A stretch of 64,000 nt of DNA from assembly GCF_008386575.1 (NCBI RefSeq), contig NZ_VUOA01000033.1:78510-142509 (forward strand), read 5' to 3'. Under the pieces are notes generated by a model. The model worked only from the letters and a program-made list of their open reading frames with translations, had not been told where the DNA came from and made no database searches. This DNA is from Salinarimonas soli. GTDB lineage: Bacteria > Pseudomonadota > Alphaproteobacteria > Rhizobiales > Beijerinckiaceae. The translations under genes were made by a program, and so were the position numbers. Below, piece after piece: positions 1-10,435 of the stretch. Position 1 is the first letter of the stretch. The number at the start of each line of letters is the position of its first letter.

Positions 1-5
1 TGAAC

Positions 6-695
6 ATGACAGCTCAAGAGCAAGATACATGCGATTTACCCTTCATGGAACAATCTATTTTCATAAGAACGACTGGCGATGAAGCATCAGCAGCACTGTC
101 GTTTATTCAATTTCTGTCATTAATTGCACTTAAAATTGGCGATATCACAGATGGAGTTATCAGTTCATCCGTAAGATATCTAGAGAAATTTGTAGCATAC
201 TGGCCTACATTCTTCCTGTTGGTAGGCAGCCTTGCAACCATACAAATCTGGATAATTTACTATGCAAGAATATGCCTGAGCTACGGTGAATTTCTATCAC
301 CAGGCGATGCATTCAGCGGATATCACATAAATTTTATTTTTATCAATAACGCCTTCACTCAAGGCTCTTCAGATATTTTAGCATTTCCAGGAATAACAAT
401 TGGCGCTTTATTTATTCTTATTTCCATTCTGATGTTTTTCACAATTTTGATAAGAGGGTCTATATCTACGATTACATTGTTTGCATTTGGAGTAACTTAT
501 TTTCGTTACGCCTCGCTCTTGGACTTAGCCGTTGAGCCAGCCCCCTACGGCGCCAGCAACCTGCATCATGTGCAGTGGCCTACTCAGGGCGAGGAAGAAG
601 CGCCTTTGAATCACAGCAACGTATATTCAAATCAGTCTGCGGTTGAATTAATCGGCCACTGGATTCTTGATCGGACGAGTAATTTGAGCTCCTGA
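6..695 (+). CDS. AT-rich hypothetical membrane protein
   Basis: I do not recognise a family. The 229-residue product has a soluble N-terminus, a hydrophobic stretch near residues 63-90, and one or two more near 120-172, so it is probably an integral membrane protein. Its base composition and codon use (many ATA, TTA, AGA and AAT codons) differ sharply from every other gene in the window, which suggests recent transfer. Only one codon precedes this ATG inside the window, so the true start could lie upstream. The C-terminal 55 residues look soluble. It converges on pnp, whose terminator lies just past its end. Confidence 0.6.
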   Translation: MTAQEQDTCDLPFMEQSIFIRTTGDEASAALSFIQFLSLIALKIGDITDGVISSSVRYLEKFVAYWPTFFLLVGSLATIQIWIIYYARICLSYGEFLSPGDAFSGYHINFIFINNAFTQGSSDILAFPGITIGALFILISILMFFTILIRGSISTITLFAFGVTYFRYASLLDLAVEPAPYGASNLHHVQWPTQGEEEAPLNHSNVYSNQSAVELIGHWILDRTSNLSS

Positions 696-735
696 AAAGG
701 CCGCACCACGTAGGTCGCTAGAGTAGACCTCGCAT

Positions 736-766
736 AAAAAAGGCGCGGCTCCCGGGAGCCGCGCCT
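736..766 (-). terminator. intrinsic terminator of pnp
   Basis: A perfect 13-bp inverted repeat (741-753 with 754-766, arm AGGCGCGGCTCCC) is followed, in the direction of pnp transcription, by a run of six T (A-run 736-741 on the plus strand). It lies about 30 bp past the pnp stop and is a textbook rho-independent terminator. Confidence 0.93.
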
Positions 767-795
767 CGCAGTCGGGCGTCCGATGAGACGGACGC

Positions 796-3051
<2,256 letters not shown>

Positions 3052-3101
3052 AGACGTCTCTCTCATGGGTTCAGGCGGGGCCCGATGCCATAGGCAAGAC
3101 G

Positions 3102-3152
3102 GCAAGGGGCTCGGGCCGGGACCGTACGATCCCGTGCGCTCGAGCCCCTTGC
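3102..3152 (-). promoter_or_regulatory. long hairpin in the pnp leader
   Basis: A perfect 12-bp inverted repeat (GCAAGGGGCTCG at 3102-3113, its complement at 3141-3152) encloses a second short stem (CGGGA/TCCCG). It lies about 50 nt before the pnp start in the rpsO-pnp transcript and has no T-run, so it looks more like an RNA processing or control structure than a terminator. In E. coli the pnp leader forms an RNase III-cleaved stem used for PNPase autoregulation; the same role here is inference. Confidence 0.55.
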
Positions 3153-3253
3153 GATCCTGCCATGGTCATCGCGCCGTCCGCCTGTGGTCGGGCCGGCCGG
3201 CGGATCCGGCAGGTCCCGGACCGCCGCGGATCCGTGATCCCCGGCGGCCGATG

Positions 3254-3280
3254 CGGACCCGTCGCGATCCGACGGGTCCG
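3254..3280 (-). promoter_or_regulatory. second hairpin in the rpsO-pnp gap
   Basis: An 11-bp perfect stem (CGGACCCGTCG with its complement) and a 5-nt loop lie about 35 nt past the rpsO stop. There is no T-run. It could stabilise the rpsO 3' end, act as a weak or rho-assisted terminator, or be a processing site. Confidence 0.45.
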
Positions 3281-3315
3281 GTCGTGGGACGCGCCCCAGG
3301 GCGCGCCCGGCGAGA

Positions 3316-3585
3316 TCAGCGGCGGATGCCCAGCCGCTCGATCAGGGTGCGGTAGCGCTGCTCGTCCTTGCCCTTGACGTAGTCGAGGAGCGAACGACGC
3401 TGCGAGACCATCTTCAGGAGGCCGCGGCGGGAATGGTTGTCCTTGGCGTGGCTCTTGAAGTGACCGGTCAGGTTGTTGATCCGCTCGGTGAGGATGGCCA
3501 CCTGGACCTCCGGGGAGCCCGTATCGGAGCCGCCGCGAGCATATTCCTTGATGAGCGCGGTCTTGCGCTCGGCCGTGATCGACAT
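3316..3585 (-). CDS. rpsO: 30S ribosomal protein S15
   Basis: The 89-residue protein binds 16S rRNA early in small-subunit assembly. The sequence [15 protein letters not shown], the [14 protein letters not shown] segment and the C-terminal [13 protein letters not shown] are diagnostic, and the length is exactly that of the family. The start at MSITAE excludes a long in-frame upstream extension that is not S15-like; an AAAGGAC sequence just upstream can serve as the ribosome-binding site. It is transcribed ahead of pnp, the conserved rpsO-pnp order. Confidence 0.98.
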   Translation of the reverse strand: MSITAERKTALIKEYARGGSDTGSPEVQVAILTERINNLTGHFKSHAKDNHSRRGLLKMVSQRRSLLDYVKGKDEQRYRTLIERLGIRR

Positions 3586-3878
3586 CGAATCGTCCTTTCG
3601 CGTGAGATGGGAGAACGAGGATCCGCCGCCGGAGCGGCTGGGAGCCCGTCGTTCGTGACGCCGTCGGTACGGCCGGGCCGGGATGTCGTCCAGCACGGTC
3701 GAACACGAACGGCCGCGGTGCGCAAACGGCGCATCCGCGGGCCGGCGCACCATACATGAAAACCGCTCCCGCGCCAGTCCCGTGTGAGCGGCAGGCACGG
3801 GCCCCGCCCGGGCGCCGGAGCAGGAACCTGGGCGGCAAGCGGCCGTTGATCCGCGACAGAACCACACAGGAGCCCCCC

Positions 3879-4397
3879 ATGGCCACCGGATCGGAGAGCA
3901 CGCGAAGCCTCTACGCGGTCGCGCTGCGCAACACCCACGCCCTCGAGATGCAGGCGCTCCAGATCATGGAGCGGCAGGTCGAGCGCATCCAGAACTACCC
4001 CGAGATGGAGCAGATCCTGCGCCGCCACATCCAGGAGACGCACGCCCAGCGCGACCGGATCGAGGCGGCGATGAGCGATATCGGGGAAAGCCCCTCGGCC
4101 CTCAAGGAGGCGGTGCTCGGCTTCATCGGCAACATGGCGGCCATCGCGCACTCGCCCTTCGAGGACGAGATCCTGAAGAACTCCTATGCCAACCACGCCT
4201 TCGAGAACTTCGAGATCGCGGCCTATACCTCGCTTCTCGTGATCACCGAGGCCGCCGGCCAGTCCCGCCACCTCTCCGCCTTCCAGCAGTCGCTGCAGGA
4301 GGAGAAGACCACGGCACAGCTCATCCACGACGCCATCCAGCCCATCACCCGCAAGTACATCATGCTTGAGGAGCAGGGCGCGAAGGCCGACCGCTAG
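3879..4397 (+). CDS. DUF892/YciF-type ferritin-like protein
   Basis: The 172-residue protein is all-helical. Its repeated pattern of Glu and His ([16 protein letters not shown], a central [15 protein letters not shown], and a late [11 protein letters not shown]) is typical of the DUF892 ferritin-like family (YciE/YciF), which builds a four-helix bundle around a di-metal site and is often stress-induced. The start at MATGSES follows an AGGAG ribosome-binding site and removes an unrelated 41-residue in-frame extension. Its substrate is unknown. It runs divergently from rpsO. Confidence 0.82.
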   Translation: MATGSESTRSLYAVALRNTHALEMQALQIMERQVERIQNYPEMEQILRRHIQETHAQRDRIEAAMSDIGESPSALKEAVLGFIGNMAAIAHSPFEDEILKNSYANHAFENFEIAAYTSLLVITEAAGQSRHLSAFQQSLQEEKTTAQLIHDAIQPITRKYIMLEEQGAKADR

Positions 4398-4410
4398 ATC
4401 CCGCCCCCCC

Positions 4411-4442
4411 GGGGCGCCGCGTCCCATGCGACGCGGCGCCCC
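4411..4442 (+). terminator. GC hairpin after the DUF892 gene
   Basis: A perfect 13-bp stem (GGGGCGCCGCGTC with its complement) with a 6-nt loop begins 13 nt after the stop codon. No T-run follows, so termination would depend on stem strength or rho. Confidence 0.5.
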
Positions 4443-4499
4443 ATCGCGCGCGTGCGCGAGAGCCCCATATCCTCGGTATGGGATGGGGGATCGAACGGC

Positions 4500-5720
4500 A
4501 TGGATGAGGCGCTGGCCCGCAAGCTGCGCGTGCTCGCGGACGCGGCGAAATACGATGCGTCCTGCGCGTCCTCCGCCGCTCCTAAGCGCGTGTCGGGGCC
4601 CGACGGCCTGGGCTCGACCAAGGGCACGGGCATCTGCCACGCCTATACGCCGGACGGACGCTGCGTCTCGCTCCTGAAAATCCTGCTCACGAATTATTGC
4701 CTCTACGACTGCGTCTATTGCGTGAACCGCCGTTCCTCCAACGTGGAGCGGGCGCGGTTCAAGGTCGACGAGGTGGTGGCGCTCACCCTCAACTTCTACA
4801 AGCGCAACTATATCGAGGGCCTGTTCCTGTCGTCGGGCATCGTCAAGACGCCGGACTACACCATGGAGCAGCTCATCCTCGTGGCGAAGACCCTGCGGGA
4901 GAAGCACGGCTTTCGCGGCTACATCCACCTCAAGACTATCCCCGAGGCGAGCCCGTTCCTCATCGAGGAGGCGGGGCTCTATGCCGACCGGCTCTCGATC
5001 AACATCGAGCTGCCTCAGGCCGAGAGCCTGAAGCAGCTCGCCCCCGAGAAGGACGACGGCCAGATCCTCGGCGCCATGGGGCGCATGCAGGAGCGCATCC
5101 TCGAGGCCAAGGAGGAGAAGCGCGGGCCGCGCTTCTCGCCCGCGGGGCAGAGCACGCAGATGATCGTGGGCGCGGACGCCGCCGACGACACGGCGGTGCT
5201 GCGCACGAGCGACCGGCTCTACAAGGGCTATGGCCTGCGCCGGGTCTATTACTCGGCCTTCAGCCCCATCCCCGACGCAAGCCACGTCCTGCCCGCCAAG
5301 GCCCCGCCCCTCCAGCGCGAGAACCGGCTCTACCAGGCCGACTGGCTCCTGCGCTTCTACGGCTTCACCGTGGACGAGATCGCGGACGGCACCGAGGGCG
5401 GCATGCTCGACCTCGCCATCGACCCGAAGCTTGCCTGGGCGCTCAAGCACCGGGACCGCTTCCCCGTCGACGTTAACCTCGCCGAGCGCGAGATGCTGCT
5501 GCGCGTGCCGGGCCTCGGCGCCAAGGCGGTGGACAAGATCGTGGCCGCCCGCCGCCACACCCGCCTGACGCTCGCCGATGTCGGGCGCCTGTCGAGCGCG
5601 GTGCGCCGGGCCGAGCCCTTCCTGATCACGGCCGACCACCGGCCCGTGCGGCTCACCGACCGCGCCGACCTGCGCGAGCGCCTCGTGCCCCGCCGCGCCG
5701 AGCAGCTGAGCCTGTTCTAG
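4500..5720 (+). CDS. radical SAM protein linked to a UDG-family partner
   Basis: The 406-residue protein has the radical SAM CX3CX2C cluster at Cys67, Cys71 and Cys74 (NYCLYDCVYC), preceded by further cysteines at 22, 46 and 55. A helix-hairpin-helix-like segment (LLRVPGLGAKAVDKI, about 333-375) suggests nucleic-acid binding. It matches the family annotated as putative DNA modification/repair radical SAM protein, which is encoded next to a DUF4130/UDG fusion, as here: the partner ATG follows the stop after a single base. The start at MDEALAR follows a GGGGA ribosome-binding site. The reaction is unknown; repair or modification of DNA bases is the prevailing guess. Confidence 0.88.
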   Translation: MDEALARKLRVLADAAKYDASCASSAAPKRVSGPDGLGSTKGTGICHAYTPDGRCVSLLKILLTNYCLYDCVYCVNRRSSNVERARFKVDEVVALTLNFYKRNYIEGLFLSSGIVKTPDYTMEQLILVAKTLREKHGFRGYIHLKTIPEASPFLIEEAGLYADRLSINIELPQAESLKQLAPEKDDGQILGAMGRMQERILEAKEEKRGPRFSPAGQSTQMIVGADAADDTAVLRTSDRLYKGYGLRRVYYSAFSPIPDASHVLPAKAPPLQRENRLYQADWLLRFYGFTVDEIADGTEGGMLDLAIDPKLAWALKHRDRFPVDVNLAEREMLLRVPGLGAKAVDKIVAARRHTRLTLADVGRLSSAVRRAEPFLITADHRPVRLTDRADLRERLVPRRAEQLSLF

Positions 5721-5721
5721 C

Positions 5722-7140
5722 ATGCGCACGGTCGCCCTCGGGGCGGGCGCGGACCTCGACGGCTTCCGCCGCGCGGCCCGCGCCCTCGTCGCGCAAGGGG
5801 TCGCGCCCGAGGGAGTGCTGTTCACGGAAGGGGTCGGCCTCTTCGCCGACGAGCCGCTGCCCGACGCTCCCGCCTTCGCGCTCCCTAAGAGCGTGCCGCC
5901 GATCGTGGCGGACGTGGTGCGCCACAGCGACCCCGAGCGCTACGGCCTCCTCTACCGCCTGATCTGGCGCGTGGTTCACGGCGAGCGCGCCCTGCCCGAG
6001 GTGGTGAGCGATCCCCTGATCCACCGCCTCCACCTCATGCGAAAGAGCCTGGCCCGCGACATCCACAAGATGCACGCCTTCGTGCGCTTCCGGCAGGTCG
6101 AGACCCCGGAGGGCGAGCGCTACGTCGCCTGGTTCGAGCCCGAGCACCACATCCTGGAGAGCGTCGGCCCCTTCTTCCGCGACCGCTTCGGCTCGCTCCA
6201 CTGGTCGATCCTGACCCCGCGGGGCACGATCCACTGGGACCGCGAGCGCCTCGCCTACGGCCCGCCCGCGACCCGCGCCGACGCGCCGGACGGGGACGCC
6301 TTCGAGGCCGGCTGGCGGGCCTACTACGAGAGCATCTTCAATCCCGCCCGGGCCAATCCCGGCGCCATGCGGGCCGAGATGCCGAAAAAATACTGGAAGA
6401 ACCTGCCCGAGACGCAGAGCATCCCGGCGATGCTCCAGGGCGCCTCCGCCCGCGTCGAGCGGATGGTGGAGCAGGCCGCCACCGTCTCGGCGAAGCGCGA
6501 GCCCACGGCCGCCCTCGCCGCCATGCACCGGCGCGAGCCGCCCGCCTCCCTGGAGGCCCTGAACCGGGCCATCGCGGCCTATGTGCCGCCCGTGGCCTTC
6601 GCGCCGAGGGCCGTGCTCGGCGAGGGGCCGGTGGGGGCCGGCATCGCCTTCGTGGGCGAGCAGCCGGGCGACCAGGAGGAGATCCAGGGGCGGCCCTTCG
6701 TGGGCCCCGCGGGCCAGCTTCTGATGCGGGCGCTCAACGAGGCCGGCATCGTCCGCGAGGAGGCCTATCTCACGAATGCCGTGAAGCACTTCAAGTTCGA
6801 GGCGCGGGGCAAGCGGCGCATCCACGTGACGCCCTCGGCGGGCGAGGTGCGCCATTACCGCTGGTGGCTCATGGACGAGCTCGACCTCGTGGCGCCGCGC
6901 CTCGTGGTGGCGCTCGGCGCCACGGCGGCGCTTGCGCTCACCGGCCGCCCGGTAGCGATCACCCGTTCGCGCGGGCCCTTGATGCTCGACCGGGGCCCGG
7001 GCTTCGTCACCGTTCACCCGTCCTACCTGCTGCGCCTGCCCGACGAGGCGGCGCGGGAGCGGGCCTATGCGGCGTTCGTGGGCGACCTCAAGGCGGCGCA
7101 GGCCCTCGCCGCCGGCGAGGCACCCGCGGCGGGGGCGTGA
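5722..7140 (+). CDS. DUF4130 / UdgX-like uracil-DNA glycosylase fusion
   Basis: Of 472 residues, about 1-250 match DUF4130 (the radical SAM-linked domain) and about 300-460 are a uracil-DNA glycosylase domain. Visible UDG motifs are GEQPGDQEE (near 312), FVGPAGQLL, KRRIH (364-368) and HPSY (432-435). The KRRIH loop is the hallmark of UdgX, whose His bonds covalently to the uracil site. Unusually, the protein contains no cysteine, so the four ligands of the 4Fe-4S cluster normal in family 4 UDG/UdgX are missing. It is translationally close-coupled to the radical SAM gene, so both probably work together on damaged or modified DNA. The activity is unproven. Confidence 0.87.
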   Translation: MRTVALGAGADLDGFRRAARALVAQGVAPEGVLFTEGVGLFADEPLPDAPAFALPKSVPPIVADVVRHSDPERYGLLYRLIWRVVHGERALPEVVSDPLIHRLHLMRKSLARDIHKMHAFVRFRQVETPEGERYVAWFEPEHHILESVGPFFRDRFGSLHWSILTPRGTIHWDRERLAYGPPATRADAPDGDAFEAGWRAYYESIFNPARANPGAMRAEMPKKYWKNLPETQSIPAMLQGASARVERMVEQAATVSAKREPTAALAAMHRREPPASLEALNRAIAAYVPPVAFAPRAVLGEGPVGAGIAFVGEQPGDQEEIQGRPFVGPAGQLLMRALNEAGIVREEAYLTNAVKHFKFEARGKRRIHVTPSAGEVRHYRWWLMDELDLVAPRLVVALGATAALALTGRPVAITRSRGPLMLDRGPGFVTVHPSYLLRLPDEAARERAYAAFVGDLKAAQALAAGEAPAAGA

Positions 7141-7150
7141 CGGAAGCCGC

Positions 7151-8521
7151 CTATTTCAGCCCCAGCAGGCGCTCCCGCGAGCCGGCGATGCCCCGCTCGG
7201 ACGCCTTCGCGTAGAGCTCGCGCGCCCGCTTCGCGTCGCCCCGGATGCCGAGCGCCCGCCAGGACGCGAGGATGCGCGGATCGTAAGTTTCGGCGAGGTG
7301 GAAGGCGGCGCGGGAGCTGCCCGCGTGAAGGGCATGCTCCAGGACGAGGCGCGCCCCGCTGATGTCGCCCTGCTCGATGAGCCCGCGCGCCCGGGAGAGC
7401 AGCCAGGCATCGTCCACGTCGTCGGCCTGATCGGGCGGCAGCGACGCCTCGACGGCCGGCATCGGCGGGGCCGGGGGCGTCGCGGGGGCAAGCGAGGGCG
7501 ACCCGAGGGCGGCGGTACGGGTCCGGTGCGGATGGCCGCGCGCCGTGTTGCCCGTGGTCTCGGGCATGTCGAGAGCGGGCGCCTGCGCGACGGGGGCCGG
7601 CACCGCGACGGGCGCCGGGAGGGGAGCCGGGACCGGCGCGGACGGCTCGGGCACCGCCGGAGCGGCCTCGACCCGCGCCACGACGGCCGGCGGCGCCTCC
7701 GGGGCGGGCTCGGCGAGCGCGACCGCGAGCGTCGCGGGCGCCGTCGCGGAGGCCTCGGGCGCGACCTCGGGGGGAACGGGCGCGGCGGCCTCGGCCATGG
7801 CCTGCGCCGGGACGATCTCGGCGGGCGGGATCTCGACGGCGACGACGGGCTCGATGGCGACGGGCTCGAGGGCCGCGACGATCACGGGCTCCGCGGCGGC
7901 CGGCGTCTCGGCGGGGGGCGCGACCGTGAGCGCGACGTCGAGGGCGGGAGGCGGATCGATCTCCGGGACACGGACCTCCGCCAGGATGGCGGCCGGGGAC
8001 TCCGCGGCCGGAGGTTCCGCGGCGGCCGGTGCCTCGGCCATGGCGACAGGCTCCCGGCGCGGCGTCTCGACGATGGCGACGATCGGAAGATCGCCGGAGC
8101 TCGCGACCGCCTCGATCGCGACCGGGGCCGCTTCCGCCGCAAGAGCGGTGTCAGGGGGCGCGGCGGCGGCCGTGGTGGTGGGCGGCGCCACCTCGGCTTC
8201 GGCTGTAGGCGGCGGAGCGTCCGCGACCTCGAACGGGCCTGCGATGCGCTCGGCATCCGGGCCGCGCGCGCTGGCCACGGGCGCGGGATCCTCGAAGAGG
8301 AGAGAGCGCACCGGGATGGCGATCAGCGCGGAGGCGAGCACGACGCCGCCCACGACGAGCGCCCGCCCCATGCGGGACGGCGGCGGCTCCGCGGCCGGGG
8401 CGGCGGGCTCCCCATAGGCCGGGTCGAAGCCCGGCGGATCGCCCATGGCGCGCAATTCCTCGAGGCGGCGGGCCATGGCCTCGGCGCTCGGCCCTGTCTG
8501 GGCGTGGGGGTTGGTGCTCAT
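7151..8521 (-). CDS. membrane-anchored Pro/Ala-rich protein, Sel1-like C-terminus
   Basis: The 456-residue protein has a cytoplasmic N-terminus of about 50 residues, one transmembrane helix (about 53-72, ALVVGGVVLASALIAIPV), a long low-complexity region of Ala, Pro, Glu and Val, and a C-terminal block of about 100 residues with Sel1/TPR-like character (ending AKRARELYAKASERGIAG). I do not recognise a named family. The ATG was chosen because it overlaps the stop of the upstream TAXI gene (ATGA), indicating translational coupling. It may link the periplasmic TAXI protein to the envelope, but no function is established. Confidence 0.72.
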   Translation of the reverse strand: MSTNPHAQTGPSAEAMARRLEELRAMGDPPGFDPAYGEPAAPAAEPPPSRMGRALVVGGVVLASALIAIPVRSLLFEDPAPVASARGPDAERIAGPFEVADAPPPTAEAEVAPPTTTAAAAPPDTALAAEAAPVAIEAVASSGDLPIVAIVETPRREPVAMAEAPAAAEPPAAESPAAILAEVRVPEIDPPPALDVALTVAPPAETPAAAEPVIVAALEPVAIEPVVAVEIPPAEIVPAQAMAEAAAPVPPEVAPEASATAPATLAVALAEPAPEAPPAVVARVEAAPAVPEPSAPVPAPLPAPVAVPAPVAQAPALDMPETTGNTARGHPHRTRTAALGSPSLAPATPPAPPMPAVEASLPPDQADDVDDAWLLSRARGLIEQGDISGARLVLEHALHAGSSRAAFHLAETYDPRILASWRALGIRGDAKRARELYAKASERGIAGSRERLLGLK

Positions 8522-9663
8522 GGCGCTGCTCCCGCGCGCTGGGTGGTGCCCTTGCCCGTGCGGGAAAGCTGCCACCGCATGAAGTCCTGGTAGAGCGCCT
8601 CGCGCTCGGTCATCGAGATCGAGCCCACGAGGTTGCCCCGTCCGTCGAGGAAGGTCTGGAACGCCGCCTTCTGCTCCGGCGGGGCCGAGGCCACGCGCTC
8701 CTTGCGGTCGAGCCAGTCCTGGGCGGGCTTGAAGCGCTCCCAGCCCGGCACCGTCGCGCCGAGATTCACCTCGCGCCATTTAGGATGGCGTCCAGGCAGG
8801 GCGAACTCGTCGAAGCGCGAGAAGAACGCGTCCACGAAGCGCTCCACCCGGCGATAGCGGTCCGACCCCTGCGGCCAGTTGAACACCGCGAGCACGTTGC
8901 CCACCGCGATGGTCTCGACGGCGGCGCCCTCGTCGATGAGGCGGGGATAATCGGCCCGCTCGAAGCGCGCCGGCAGGTAGGTCTCGGCGACCGCGCGGTC
9001 GAAGGGAACGGGGAGGAGGTGGAAGCGGCCCTCGCCCTGGAACTCGGCGATGCCGCGCACGGGCCGGCCCGCCACGTAGAGCGCGGCCTGGATCTCCCCC
9101 GAGCGCAGCCGCTCGTAGGAGGTGGACTGGTCGTAATGGGTGAAGTCCGGCTTGATGCCGAGCTTGTCGAACAGGATCTTGGCCGTGAGGCTCGTGCCGC
9201 TGCCCACCTTGTCGATGTTCACCTTGCGGCCGTCGAGCTGGCGCAGGTCCGTGATCTCCCGCGAGGCGAGGATGTGGAGCTCCTCGTTGTAGAGGCGGGC
9301 GATGTAGCGCAGGCGCTGGTGGGCCGCGGTCTGCAGCCGGTCCTCGCCCAACCCCTGGCGGGCGTCCATCTGGACGATGCCGACGTCGACGCCGCGCAGA
9401 TACATGATGTCGCGCAGGTTCTGCAGCGAGCCGCGCCCCACGATGGGCAGGACACGCAGCGATTCGGCGTCGAGCACGTTCGCGAGATCCGCCGCGATGC
9501 GGATATAGGTGCCGTCCGCGCCGCCCGAGATCACCCCGATCGTGCCCGCATTGGCCCGATCGGCTCCCGCGGCCGGCTGCCCGGCCCCCTGCGCGACGGC
9601 GCTGCCGCCCGTCAGGGCGAGCGCGAGCGAGACGAAGAGCCCGAAAGTCCGTCTCCGAAGCAT
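8518..9663 (-). CDS. TAXI family TRAP transporter solute-binding protein (orphan)
   Basis: The 381-residue product has a Sec signal peptide (RRRTFGLFVSLALALTG, cleavage near AVAQG), then the TAXI fold with its typical opening (GVISGGADGTYIRIAADLA). TAXI proteins bind small anions or amino-acid-like solutes for TRAP transporters. No fused TRAP permease gene lies nearby, so the partner is elsewhere or the protein has been repurposed. The start MLRRRTF has a GAGGTGG ribosome-binding site; a longer in-frame start would spoil the signal peptide. It is coupled to the downstream Pro/Ala-rich membrane protein. Confidence 0.88.
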   Translation of the reverse strand: MLRRRTFGLFVSLALALTGGSAVAQGAGQPAAGADRANAGTIGVISGGADGTYIRIAADLANVLDAESLRVLPIVGRGSLQNLRDIMYLRGVDVGIVQMDARQGLGEDRLQTAAHQRLRYIARLYNEELHILASREITDLRQLDGRKVNIDKVGSGTSLTAKILFDKLGIKPDFTHYDQSTSYERLRSGEIQAALYVAGRPVRGIAEFQGEGRFHLLPVPFDRAVAETYLPARFERADYPRLIDEGAAVETIAVGNVLAVFNWPQGSDRYRRVERFVDAFFSRFDEFALPGRHPKWREVNLGATVPGWERFKPAQDWLDRKERVASAPPEQKAAFQTFLDGRGNLVGSISMTEREALYQDFMRWQLSRTGKGTTQRAGAAP

Positions 9664-9853
9664 AAAGCCACCTCTGAAATAGAAGGCAGCCCCCGAACGC
9701 GTTGTTATATTGTGACGCAACCGTGGCACCGGCCGAGCCTCGCCGCAACGGGAAACTTGGCCAGCCCACGGCCGAATTCCGCACGATGCCCAAACCCTGC
9801 GCAGGACGGTGCCAAAGCCCCATCCCCGGGCCCTTCGCCCCCCGAAATGCCCC

Positions 9854-10315
9854 TCAAACCGGCAGCGGCCCGTCGCTCTTCACCTCCTCCATCACGGCAT
9901 AGGTGCGCGTCTCGCGCACGCCCGGCAGCGCGAGAAGTGATTCGCCGAGGAAGCGGCGGTAGGCCGCCATGTCGGCGACCCGCGTCTTGACGAGGTAGTC
10001 GAAGCCCCCCGCCACCATATGGCACTCGAGCACCTCCGGCGCGCGGCGCACCGCCGCCGCGAAGCGCTCGAAGACGTCGGGGGTGGTCTTGTCCAGCGAG
10101 ACCTCGACGAAGACGAGCAGCTCCAGCCCCAGGCGGCGCGGGTCGAGCCGGGCGCGAAAGCCCTGGATCACGCCCTCCTTCTGCAGGCGGCGCAGGCGCT
10201 CCCCCGTGCTCGTGGGCGAGAGGCCGACACGCTCGGCGAGCTCCACGGCCGGCAGCCGCCCGTCCTCCTGGAGCAGGGCGAGGATGCGGCGGTCGATACG
10301 GTCGAGGTCCGTCAT
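9854..10315 (-). CDS. Lrp/AsnC family regulator, probably PutR-like
   Basis: The 153-residue protein has an N-terminal AsnC-type helix-turn-helix (LDRIDRRILALLQEDGRL then ELAERVGLSPTSTGERLRRL) and a C-terminal RAM/ACT-like effector domain. It is divergent from putA, the arrangement of alphaproteobacterial PutR, which activates proline catabolism in response to proline. The role is inferred from position. A much longer reading frame runs through this gene because of high GC; the family N-terminus fixes the start. Confidence 0.88.
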   Translation of the reverse strand: MTDLDRIDRRILALLQEDGRLPAVELAERVGLSPTSTGERLRRLQKEGVIQGFRARLDPRRLGLELLVFVEVSLDKTTPDVFERFAAAVRRAPEVLECHMVAGGFDYLVKTRVADMAAYRRFLGESLLALPGVRETRTYAVMEEVKSDGPLPV

Positions 10316-10335
10316 GTTCACGCTCTGGAGGTGCC

Positions 10336-10367
10336 TGAACCGACGATCGTAAGGTTCAACCCGGGTT
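10336..10367. promoter_or_regulatory. candidate Lrp/PutR operator between lrp and putA
   Basis: The 120-bp divergent gap holds an inverted repeat TGAACC (10336-10341) / GGTTCA (10353-10358), directly followed by the perfect palindrome AACCCGGGTT (10358-10367). Clustered dyads are typical of Lrp-family targets. The assignment is inference from position and symmetry. Confidence 0.4.
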
Positions 10368-10435
10368 TGCGCCAATCGAAATCCGGCGTGATCGGGGTTA
10401 ATCTCGCCGCCGTCGATGTCCCCGAGGTGAGAGCC

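Noticed and set aside
5653-7017. A 454-codon minus-strand frame opposite the UdgX-like gene
   Set aside because: Antisense shadow with no recognisable motif; the plus-strand gene is supported by UDG signatures.
9664-9760. A sigma-54 promoter upstream of the TAXI gene
   Set aside because: GG-N10-GC spacing occurs on the minus strand, but the -24 half is poor and such matches are frequent by chance at this GC.
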